Source: Clitoria ternatea
Taxonomy: Eukaryota > Streptophyta > Magnoliopsida > Fabales > Fabaceae
Direction of reading: 5' to 3'
Length of the DNA stretch: 64,000 nucleotides
Assembly: GCA_037962975.1 (NCBI GenBank)
Contig: CM075676.1
Span: forward strand, 42,633,501-42,697,500
Of the stretch, positions 46,621-57,916 are shown one piece after another. Both the position numbers and the translations under genes were made by a program. The notes under the pieces were generated by a model, which saw only the letters and a program-made list of their open reading frames with translations, made no database searches and had not been told where the DNA came from. How positions within the stretch are numbered: the stretch's first letter is position 1; the number at the start of each line of letters is the position of its first letter.

Positions 46621-47866
46621 ACTGATGATGAAAAGGCTGCTGAACACTATGTGAAAAAGGCATCTTCTATTGAACATGTTAGTGAGTCTTCTATTGTTAA
46701 ACTAGATATTGTTGTCCATGATGCACCATAGGATGACTCTGGTGCTGATGAGGACTCTCTATCCATCAGACAAGAAGAAGAAGAAGAAGTTCCTATTGAA
46801 TCTTTTTCTCCATAACACTAACAAGCTCACCTAACCATCTCCTCATTACTTCAGTCATCTTCTCTCAAGCCATCCCCTCAAACACAAACTCAAACAACAA
46901 CCTATAGAATATCAGCTCAAACATAAACCACCACCCCTCTTACCACTTTTACATCCCTTCCATCTACACGACCTCTACCATTTGAATACATACTTCTCCA
47001 CCTCATGAACAACAACATGATCAATTCCCTAAATTTGATCACATGTTCACTAACCCTACTTAAAATGACTTCAACCTTACCAAAGAAGTTCCTGTTGAAT
47101 CTTTTTCTCCATAACACTAACAAGCTCACCTAACCATCTCCCCATCACTTCAGTCATCTTCTCTCAAGCCATCCCCTCAAACACAAACTCAAACAACAAC
47201 CTATAGAATATCAGCTCAAACATAAACCACCACCCCTCTTACCACTTTTACATCCCCTCCATCTACACGACCTCTACCATTTGAATACATACTTCTCCAC
47301 CTCATGAACAACAGCATGATCAATTCCCTAAATTTGATCACATGTTCACTAACCCTACTTAAAATGACTTCAACCCTTTTATAGAAGTTATTCCTTGCCC
47401 TTCCTACACCAAACCAACTCCAGGAAGTATGTTTGAAATACTTCACAAAATCAAGGTTGCTACACCCTTAAAATAGGGATTGTTCATTTCGAGAAGCTTC
47501 CATCTTCACCAACACCAGGAAACATCTTTTTTAAAAACTCTTCTAAGCTACTGCCTAAGGTTTCCTTCACCCATGTTCAAGTGACTGAAGCCTTAGAAGA
47601 ATGGTTGTCCATGTTGGATTTGGAAGCCATTGGAATTATCAAGGCTGAACAATTGAAAGTCTTAAAGGTGTTAAGCAAGAACTCTTTCACTCTACTCCCA
47701 AGACGTGTTGTCAAACCTCAAACAACCATCAAGATAGTGTTAGACAAGACACTTTCTACCATACTCTTCAAGAAGGAAGATAAAGGACAAGCTAAAAAGG
47801 TCTATCAAAGAAGGCATCCACCCCTACAGTACATAACTCGTAAGCAACGAGTTTCTCTCGTCATAT
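46600..47866 (+). pseudogene. Extra 3' open-frame region of the copia element
   Basis: Downstream of RNase H lies sequence that is not gag or pol. It includes a Ser/Thr/Pro-rich part with in-frame stops, and a last open stretch 47581-47868 ('ALEEWLSMLDLEAIGIIK'). SIRE/Maximus copia elements carry an additional gene in this place, sometimes called env-like; position is the only reason for the comparison. It includes a tandem duplication (46786-47383). Confidence 0.45.
46786..47400. repeat. 299-bp tandem duplication in the copia 3' region
   Basis: 46786-47084 and 47085-47383 are nearly identical, each starting GAAGTTCCT, and a third partial unit starts at 47384. Only a handful of substitutions separate the copies, in contrast to the divergence between the two LTRs, so the duplication is more recent than the insertion. 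Confidence 0.92.
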
Positions 47867-47969
47867 GAGGTGGCATGACCATTGAACAAATTATGGTGGA
47901 AGACATATGAGCTACAATAAAGAATTGATGAAGCATCTGGTCCATTTAAAGAAGATGGAAGACACCAAA

Positions 47970-48726
47970 TGTTATATTACCCTTGGATAAGGTATTTAGT
48001 CTCTCAACGTCTCTCTGTAAGAATACTATATAAATAATAAGCTTATTTAAAGAATGCAAAGTGCCTTAACTTCTTACATCTCTTCTCATTGATGCATTTT
48101 ACAAGTTGTGCAAAATTCTCTAATTCTTTCTTGTAAACTACTTAGAGTTTTTCATTGTTTCATGTATTGAACAATCAGTTTAGTTTTGTTAGCTCAGTCA
48201 CCCATAAGGTCTTTATAAAGACTTAGGAAATCATTTTCTTCCACTATGTAGTGGGTTGAGCATGAAGTGGATTTTTAATAAAAGAATATTTGGCTAATTA
48301 TCCTGAAGAGGCTAAGTTAAGAAAGAATACTTGGGTAGTTAGTCTGAAGAGGCTAAGTTATGAAAGAATACTTATGATCACTATAAAAGTGGGTTGCAGT
48401 TAGCTTCTTGATCAATAACTACAAAATCCTCTTAGGCTCGAAACAAGGATTGGAAGTAGCCTTGGTTAAGAAGTGAACCAATGTAGAAGTTGTTAGTGTG
48501 TTGTTTTCTTTATTGACTTTAAAGTTTCTCTTGTGCTTATTCTCTCTTTATGTTTTATGAAAACTCAAACAAGTGTCTCATATTTGGTTTCTTGTTTTTG
48601 TGCTTTAATCAAAGTCTTTGAGAAAACTTAGATAGGTTTTTGAATATCTGTTTTGCAAAAAGAATTTGTCAAAGTTTTTATCCACACTATTCAACCCCCT
48701 TCTAGTGCAAACTTGTGTAACCTTTA
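47970..48726 (+). mobile_element. 3' LTR of the copia retrotransposon
   Basis: Aligns with 15070-15822 from TGTTATATTACCC to AACCTTTA. It is preceded by a purine-rich stretch (AAAGAAGATGGAAG, about 47948-47961) that could be the polypurine tract. Confidence 0.8.
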
Positions 48727-50045
48727 GACTAATGAGTATAGATCCCGATTAAAAGGTTAGTTTCATCTTTAACTGAATTTGACAACCAAAAGAGTAATCT
48801 AAATTATTAATCACCATGACATGAAGACAAGGCAACGAATCATGTAAACAAGTTTGAGATATTGAAAGTGTTTTAATGTTTCTTTCTCCACTTTCTTCAA
48901 TAAAATAAAAGGGTTTTAGTCTAACAAAATAAATCACTGAATTAAAATCTACACAAAAAGAGAACTACAGGGTGAAGCAAACATACAAACACTATTGTCT
49001 ATCCATATAAAATCCCCTTGAATACCTAAGCCTAACAACTCACAACATCATAAATGCAATTACATCACTCACTATAGCCTCTTTCAAGAAGTATGAACAA
49101 CACATAGTCCACCTACACTAAATTCTGATATTCCTACACCAAGTTATGTGTATTCCAATTTCTGCAATAATCTAAGCTAAGTCACATATGTAGCTAGCTG
49201 ATTTTTTTATTACCGTGGTACTCTAAATTTTTTTACTTCATGTTATAAGCTTCGTAATAAGCCAAATTACACTAAAATCTGATATTCTTATATCAATTTA
49301 TGTGCATTTCGATTTTTGCATTTATCTAAGCTAAGTCACAAATCCAGCCACCCAAAGAAAATTAATGAATATGAAATAGTACGGTGAACATGCGCGACAC
49401 TTAACATGTTTGTGTTTCTACAATCTATCTTAAACTCCATACCATAATTTTACATTACAATCAGACCAAAAGTAACTTTAAACAAAAACATATTCAAAGG
49501 TTCACACAATCCCACTCACAATGTAGAGAACAAGGATGTACTTTTGCTTCAAGGAGATGTCTAACACCCACAACCTGCAACCTTCTGGTAAACGATAATT
49601 GTAGAAAGAACCTGCAATGTCAAACTGGAAATGATCACATCACAACTACGTAGTTGATGCAATCATGTAAGGTTCTTACTCAACGTGGAGAAGGATATTG
49701 GAGATTGAAATAAAAACCTGACACACCTACTTTTGCCTTAAAAGGTAATAAAAACATGTGTGCATGAAAAAAAAAAGAAGAGTTGATTTGTCATATATGC
49801 TATGTGTCATCCATTAAATAGATATTTCTTTCCTGGACAATCAATAAAACAAGTCTCACAGATATCGCATTGTAAAACAATTATTTATGAAGATATTTAC
49901 TGTATATATAGGATATTTCAATAATATATTCAAATAAATGAAAAACATTGAAAAAATATTAAATCTTAAAACGAATAATTAATAATGTTATCAATAATAC
50001 AAACATGGATGAAATGTAAATTTAACCTTTGCAAAATTTGAACCT
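48727..50045. other. Intergenic stretch, no gene recognised
   Basis: Ordinary AT-rich sequence. A diverged direct duplication of about 79 bp (49114-49192 and 49268-49346, starting TACACTAAA, ending AAGCTAAGTCACA) is the only structure seen. Confidence 0.55.
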
Positions 50046-50074
50046 CGCTAGTGCAAAAATGGCTTTTTACACCG

Positions 50075-50515
50075 GTCCTTTTTGGCCTTTTACACCGGTT
50101 TCACGACCGGTGTGGATGGAGCCGGTGAGAAAAATAGGGATTTTTTACACCGGTTTTGGGACCGGTGAGAAAAATCAATTTTACACCGGTCCTTTTTGTA
50201 ACAACCGGTATAAGTAAAAACTTTCTCACCGGTTTTTTTTTGTGGTCCGGTACAAAAAAGGACCTTTCTCACCGGTCCGTTGATTTGGCCCGGTACTAAA
50301 ATGGACATTTCTCACCGGTCCCTTTGATTTGGCCCGGTACAGAAAAGGACCTTTCTCACCGGTCCCTTTGATTTGGACCGGTAGAAAAATGGACCTTTCT
50401 CACCGGTCCCTTTGATTTGGACCGGTACAAAAATGGACATTTCTCACCAGTCCCTTTGGTTTGGCCCGGTACAAAAATGGAACCTTTCTCACCGGTCCTC
50501 TTATTAGGCCCGGTA
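50075..50515. repeat. 3' subterminal repeats of CACTA C (ACCGGT)
   Basis: ACCGGT, itself a palindrome, occurs about 15 times. The right part is a tandem of about 56 bp: TTTCTCACCGGTCC ... GATTTGG(C/A)CCGGTAC. The sequence after the terminus is TTTTTACACCGGTCC, shared with the other end. Confidence 0.88.
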
Positions 50516-51577
50516 CGAAATACTGTTTTTTTTTAATATTTCAGTATTTTTTTTATTTAATTCCATCGTATGCTTTAAACATGCTTCCATCCCTTAACTC
50601 TAATTCCAACTTAATCATTCTTGACTGCACACTATTCACACTAGTACATAAACTCTAATTCTTGACTGCACACTATTTCTAAGTAACCATGCCATGCCAC
50701 CCTGATTAAGTAATAGATTAAGTGACTAATAGGACATAAGAATTACAAAAGTGTAGTTCTAATACACTCTAACCAGAAACCATCCTAAAAGAAAGACGCT
50801 GGTAGAGACTACTTTATCAGAAGCACTTCATGTACAGTGTAATACCTGAGATTCTTGTTCAACTGCTTCAGCATACACGCACACACACAAGTCACAAACA
50901 CACATATATTACATTCACAACCATGCCTATTTTCCAATGAGACCATGTATTTTCCATTTGCATTATGTAGGATTAGAAAATGATATTTGTGATTTAACAT
51001 GTGGCTCAACATAGTCAGCATCAAGTGGTATATATCAATCAAACTAAATATCAAGAGTAGCCATTAACTACAAGTTAAGAAGTTTCAGGGTTCCACTCAA
51101 AGCTAAATTTACAGTTCATTAACAAAACACAAGGAGACAAAAAAACGCCATCTGGTATGATCCTACAGAGTTTGACAATTGTGAAGAAGCTAATTCATAG
51201 CTGTTTGATAGTTGATGACCTGTTTCAAGTTTCAATGCAATTAATTAGTACTAAACAACCAGCAATGGAATGGGGGCAATCAATGCTTAAATCATTAAAA
51301 AGAAAAAGATACATATTGTTTTGATCCTAGAAACAAAAAGCTACATGCGATATGAACCTACAACAGTTAGCAACATACTAACACATTGCCCTGACAAAGA
51401 TGGCAGCCTAACAACCTCCTCACAATGGGCACAGAATAATCAACAACAGTCCTATCAACAAGTCCAAATAAATTTTGCAATTCCTACAAGGACATGGACC
51501 GGCTATGACTAAACCACAACAGAGCAGATTACCAAGCTGAATAAATGAAGAAACAACATTGATGTTGACATACATGT

Positions 51578-54500
51578 TTAGAATGAAGGAGGTAACACTT
51601 CAAACAAATGTCTTGCCCATCGTTTTTGAATGTCTTTAATTTCATCTTCAGAAAATGATTCTCGATCAAATCTCTACAAATTCAAAACCAGAATGCATTA
51701 GCAACAAGAATATAAATCATATGCAAGTTGAACAAATGTACAAAACTACACCAATTAATACATTACCTTGTCCCATGAATCGAGAGTGTTTGCCAAGACA
51801 ATATCCAACATGTGCTTCATTACATAATATCCACACTGCATGCTACCTATTGGTTGTGTCGGGCACTATAAAAATAACACCAATTAATATGCATATGTGC
51901 AGGATAAAAATATCACAACCAAACAAATAAAAATCATGAACAATTAACACTTAAAAATGATGTTGCTAACATACACTTGGATTGATCCATCTAGGAGTTT
52001 TTAAAGATTTTGTGTGTCGACCTAGCAACAACTGCGATGCCTGTATTAGTCTACAATAAAAAACAATTTAATACATAAATACTTAACTTAATGAGCTTAA
52101 CAGTAAGATATATACATAGGATGATATGTATCATTAGACAATGGTAATTGAGATAACAATTAACACTTACACTTGTAGAAGTTGTTTGAGTTCTTTGGTT
52201 GGTTTACCCTTTGTTGAGCATAATAACACACACAAATTCTGATTTGGACATATTATTATCAATTGCCAATGCGACCTACATAAAGTAATATGAAATATGT
52301 CATGATTTCTAAAAAACTAAATAATTAAAATGAAGACCATATTACTTACGAGTTAATAAAATACGGTGCAAGGTAACATAATTTTCCTTCCGATAATCTG
52401 CTTTGAATGTAGTTTTGTATGTCCTCTTTTTTGTTTCCTTTATCATGAAGGAACGTGGGATCAATGAATCCATAGGTATTCGTGAGTTCCTTCTTCTTGC
52501 ACAAGTGATGTAGGTACCTAATTGAAGAAAAATATGATTATTAATATATAAACCCTAGACATAAATCCAAAACAATACAATTGTCATATAAATTTGATGT
52601 GAGACCCTAAAATTAACTTACATTAGCCAAAATTGTATGATAGACACGTTTAGCATTTGATCACCTAAAACGACCTCCAAAATGTCATGCTTGGTGATGT
52701 ACAATGGGATAGGAACATCTTTTCCTATAACCTCAACTCCTAACTCCAGCTTCAAAGGGGTGTTGCCAATTTTCACGGCTAATGTCCCTAAACGCTCAAG
52801 TGGGTCTTCTTCTTCTTGTTGCGGAAAAGCAGCTCCACCCTCCTAACCAATTTAATAAATTCATTAGATAGATATATAAAGTATTTGTTAAAGATATAGA
52901 GCAAATTGTTATTAATACCTTGGGTCCAAGTAAGACGATAAGCTTTTTCGGCCACATAATGAACTGGTTAGGGGCCTGTCCAACTGTTGATACCTCCTCA
53001 GTAGGTATAGGGACATGGGCATCTGCATCCTCAACTCGTTCAACCACCACTCTAACATTATGATCATCTAATTGCTTATGGTGTACGGTGGATCCCAAGT
53101 TATAAACCCGTCCAAAGGCTACTAAATGATAAGGATTCTCTATGTATAGCTCACAATCTTCTGGGGCATCAACCATATCCTTTTCTGGTACATCTTCATC
53201 TTGTGGAACATAATTACTACCTTTTGTGCTCACATACTTATTTGAAGGTGGATTCCCTATGTCTTGGGTTTTTGTGAATAAAGAAGGAATGCCCAAGGAC
53301 TCTAAAGTTTGTCTAAATTCCAACCTTAGCTTCTCTGTGACCTGCTCTGTGATTCGTTTAGTCACCTGCTCTTCAACTTGTTGAGTGACTTCTTGCCTTA
53401 TCTCCTCTCTAATATGCATAATCTCATCCCGAGTCACATTAGAGGAACCAAGTCCTTTCCTGCCTGGAGGTTTTCCAAAGTATTGACGTATGCCAATATG
53501 TTGCCCAACACCACGAACACGACCATTGTGTTCTGGACGCCCAATGGCAATAGATAGAATATCTTCTTGGCCAGATATTGATAAGGATCCTTCCGCGCTG
53601 AGTGATGTCAACTCGTCCTGTAAACCATTTTAAATCAGATTTGACATCCAAAATATAAGGTAGCAATTAAGTTATAATGTTGTCCTAATCATGAGTAAAC
53701 CCATTAGCTTACAATCTTTACGGCAATCTCACGAGTTGCAGTAGATGTATATTCTCCATCCTTCTTCAAGCGTGCTAACTTCCATTTCTCATAACGCTTA
53801 GGCGGAGATGGGGGAGGAAGTACTATAGATGGGTCTGCTTGGGATGCTTGCTCATATTCTTTGTTCTTTTGAGCCATTATCTTCTCCTCAAGCAATGGAT
53901 AACCCCCACGAGATAATCTATGAGGATACTTATTCATTGCAGCAATCTCCTGTGCTCTTTTTCTTTTCCCCTATATAAGTCGATTAAAGCAAACTTACGA
54001 ATTAAATATGAGGACATTCATATGAAGAATATGAAATAAACCAAGTCATATTTATTTAGTTTTTCAAGGACACTTACAATAAAGTTCACATGTTGGCGGC
54101 TCTTAACAAACTCCTTCCATGTTTCTTCATCAATGAATGTCCACTTATCACAAGGAGACTTGTCTTTGTTTTTTCCAAACACCCATTCGCTAGTTAATTG
54201 TGTTTTGAATTGCTTCCAACGTTCCCCCATATAGGAAAGACATTTCCTTTTCAAATCCAAGTTGTTCGGAACATCAAATGTGATCTACATGTTACAACAA
54301 AGTAACTTTAAATTAGCAAATGGCCTTACGAGACTTTATAAGTTATTGCAGTAATAGTAATACCGTAATCGTCTCCCAAATTTTATCCTTTGTCGCCTCA
54401 TCGACCTCACTCCAGCGGTTACACAAGATACTAGCTTTTTCACGTCCAAGCATCCCAAGGTAGCTATTGAATTTAGCTTTATTTGCCCCTTTTGGTAGTA

Positions 54501-54639
54501 GAGTCACTGAATCAAACTCAATTGGAAACTTTTGCTCTCCATTCCTACCAATTGCTAGTTCTTTCAACCGTGTTACTCGTCTTCTAATTCTTTCAGATGA
54601 CTCTTCTTGTGATGGTTGGTTGCCAGATGAATCAACCAT
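51578..54639 (-). CDS. CACTA C TNPA-like protein fused to a Ulp1 (C48) peptidase, ten exons, intact
   Basis: GT/AG splicing joins 54639-54364, 54284-54078, 53970-53713, 53617-52919, 52842-52622, 52517-52350, 52275-52171, 52050-51975, 51865-51767 and 51673-51578 into one open frame of about 734 aa. Residues about 1-250 are Transposase_24-like ('CNRWSEVDEATKDKIWE', 'TWKEFVKSRQ', 'LSRGGYPLLEEKI'). A Glu/Arg coiled coil ('EEIRQEVTQQVEEQV') follows at about 315-350. The C-terminal 200 residues are a C48-type cysteine peptidase: His612 (SHWQL), Gln680 and Cys681 (SMQCGYYVMKHML). The position usually holding the Asp of Ulp1 reads CST, so the triad may be non-canonical. Predicted roles are binding the ACCGGT repeats and, by family, SUMO-protease-like activity; both are inference. 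It is transcribed after TNP2, 103 bp downstream. Confidence 0.82.
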
Positions 54640-54742
54640 TGTTCCTGTACAAATATATAAAAAAATATTAATACTTCAATATTGATACTCTCAAGCAATA
54701 TAAGGTAATGTTGAATTATAGCATTATTAAATGATGACTAAT

Positions 54743-57700
54743 TTATTGTTGTACTAGAATGTTCTCCCATATCCCTTCTTGATGATCATTCCGTGTGGCA
54801 TGAACATCATCCACTTCATCTTCAGAATTCATATGAGGCATCATTGTTGACATAGGTGTCTCTGAAACATGTAAAGTGTCATTGATATTAAGTGCAGTTT
54901 TTCCAGGAAGAACCACTGACCACTGCTTGTTAGAAGGATCATTGATATAAAACACTTGTATTGCTTGTGATGCCATGATGAAAGGATCATCTGTATAAGA
55001 CAACTTGTCAAATTTCACCAAAGTAAATCCCAACTCATCAACATATACAGCATTATTAAGATCAACCCATTTGCATTTGAAAATAGGAACCCTAAATTTT
55101 GTGTAATCAACCTCCCATATCTCTTCAATACGTCCAAAGTATGATATTGATGCCATAACAGGATTATTATCCTTTGAGCTAGAGAAGTACATGGACTCAG
55201 CTGTTACCATAACCCCACTATTTTGCATAGTGCTCTTATCATCTTGGGACTCGGTATAGAATGAGAAACCATTAATGTCATATCCATTCCAGCAAATTAC
55301 ATCATAGTTAAGCCCATATGCTAGCCATTTTAATGTTTCAGAAACAGTGACATCATTCTTAATAGCCTCCTTAAACCAAATTAAGAAGCTCTTGTTGTGC
55401 TCAATCAACAAAGCCTTTTCTTTCATTCTTGGGCTGTTTGTCTTGATGATGTTTTTATGCTTGGCCAGGTATGGTTGCACTTCATCAATGTTATTCAGTA
55501 TATACAAATGTGCTTGATGTATTTCCTCACGACTCATACTCTTTATCCTTGGATTTCGTAATCCCTTGCCTCCATACGACTACTGCTGACGAGACTTTGG
55601 AATCCCAATAGCATTCACTTCCGACAAATAGTCAGTACAAAACTCAATCGCCTCCTCTGCAACATATCTTTCAACTATAGAAGCTTCAGGGCGGTGTTGA
55701 TTTTTCACATACCCTTTTAATATTTTCATGTATCGCTCAACTGGGTACATCCATCGTAAATAAACAGGGCCACATAACCTAATCTCTCTCACTATGTGAA
55801 TAGTCAGGTGAACCATAATATCAAAAAATGAAGGAGGAAAATACATCTCCAACTGGCTTAGGATGACAGCAGCATCATGTTCCAAATCATCTAATATTCC
55901 AGGGTCAATGGTTTTGCTACAAACAATATTGAAGAAGAAAGACAACCTAGTAAGGGTCTCTCTCACCTTATTGGGTAAAATGCCACGAATAGCAACTGGT
56001 AGTAGCTGTTGCATCAAGACATGACAGTCATGTGACTTCAAACCAAGTAACTTTAAGTCTTTAACTGAGACAAGCTTTTTGACATTTGATGAATAACCCT
56101 GTGGCACTTTGAGACCATGAAGACAATCACAAAAACTTCTTTTTTCATCTTTAGACAGTGTATAACATGCCGGTGGTAAATACTTCCGCTTGCCAACTGT
56201 TTGTGGAGCTAACTCTTCTCGTATACCCATTTCAACCATGTCCATTCGAGAGTTCACACCATCCTTTGTCTTGCCTGGAATGTTAAGAAGTGTTCCGATG
56301 ATACTATCACATATGTTTTTCTCCACATGCATCACGTCTATGAAGTGTCTTACATCAAGATGAGACCAATATGGAAGATCAAAGAAGATTGATCTCTTTT
56401 TCCATAATTTTTTGGTGTTGTCTTTCTTTTGAGTCTTCCCAAAGATAACACTAATGTCCTTCACTCATTCATAAACTTGCTTCCCAGTCAACGCTTTAGG
56501 AGCAATACCATTCTCTTGGGATCCATTAAAAGCTTTTCTCAATCTCCTGTATGAATGATTAGGCTTCAGAAATCTTCGATGACCAAGGTAAACAGTCTTC
56601 TTCCCATGAGTAAGTTGATAGTAACATGTGCCTTCCTCACATATAGGGCATGCATGATGACCCTTAACACTGTATCCACTAAGATTCCCATATGCTGGGA
56701 AATCATTAATTGTACCAAATAACATTGCCCGCAAATTAAATTTTTCTTGTCGAAACCCATCAAAAATCTCAACACCTTCCTCCTAAAGCATCTTCAAATC
56801 ATCAATTAAGGGGCTGAGATACACATCTATATCGTTTCCAGGCTGACTTGGTCCTGAAATCATCATAGACAACATTACATACTTGCGTTTCTTGCATAAG
56901 TTCGGAGAAAGGTTATAGATAATCAATAGAACAGGCCAAGAACTGTGTCTGCTACTTAAGTTGCCATAAGGGTTCATCCCATCTGTAGCTAGCCCAAGCA
57001 TAAGATTTCTTGGCTCGTCACCAAACTCAGGAAATAATTCATCAATTTTCTTCCACTGCGAACCATCGGCTACATGGCGAATCTTGTCATCACGTTGCCT
57101 CTCATCTGCATGCCATGTAATGTTCTTTGCATCAATTGGGTTAGCAAATAACCGCTTGAACCTTGGAATTATTGGAAGATACCACAAAACTTTCACTGGA
57201 GGCTTGTTTCTGCTATCGTCCCATTTAACACCTCCATCCTTTAATTTGTATCGTGATAAATGGCAAATAGGACATTCCTCCAAGTCTTCATGTTGCTTCC
57301 TGTACAATATGCAATCATTTGGGCAAGCATGTATCCTTTTATACTCCAGACCCACCGGACACAAAACTTTTTTCGCCTCATAGGTGCGATTCGGAAGTGT
57401 GTTACCTTCCGGTAGCATTTCCTTTAACAATTGTAGCAATTCGGTAAAGCTTTGATCAGTCCATCCATTTTTTGCCTTCAGGTTCACTAACTTTAACACA
57501 GCTGACAATCGTGTGAACTTAGTACAACCCGGATACAAAGGCACTTTGGCGTCACTACATATGTTATCATACACACGAACTTGTTGGAAAGACTCGACTC
57601 CAATATCATTGATCATGTCCTCTAGTTGATCTTCCATATCTAAATCTACTCGGTCAGTTTGGGGTGCACTTTCCATGGTAGATAGTGCCTCCCTATGCCA

Positions 57701-57916
57701 TATCCATCTGTTATAGCTTAGCATAATTCCATCACAAAGAAGATGCTCTCGGATTTCTTCAACCTTCAACCGATTCTTATTCAAACAATTCACACAAGGG
57801 CAATACAATCTTCCATTAATGTCATCAACGTTTCTTGTAGCGTAATTAAGAAACTCCTCAACCCCATTCTCATATTCCTCGGTTGTGCGTAGTGCACTCA
57901 TCCAACTACGATCCAT
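54743..57916 (-). pseudogene. CACTA C transposase (TNP2), one frame with three nonsense codons
   Basis: From ATG at 57916 (MDRSWMSALR) to the stop at 54743 the frame is continuous for 1058 codons except TAG at 56783-56785, TGA at 56465-56467 and TAG at 55580-55582. I start at this Met because the Transposase-associated domain (DRSWM ... CPCVNCLN) begins there; sequence upstream to 57964 is open by chance. Order: Transposase-associated domain (about 1-80), TNP2 core ('LATDGMNPYG', 'NDFPAYGNLSGY', 'ACPIC'), hallmark 'FIDVMHVEKNIC', DUF4218 region ('GLKSHDCHVLMQQLLP'), DUF4216 region ('FKCKWVDLNNAVYVDELG', 'PFIMASQAIQVFYI'). The stops lie at residues about 378, 484 and 779. The context suggests former Trp, Arg and probably Gln codons, each one transition away. 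No frameshift was seen. Confidence 0.9.

Noticed and set aside
46917..47446. Two similar minus-strand frames (70 and 76 codons)
   Set aside because: They duplicate each other only because of the 299-bp tandem repeat; no conserved domain, and the element is read on plus.
57084..57383. Plus-strand frame of 99 codons
   Set aside because: Antisense to the TNP2 core of element C.
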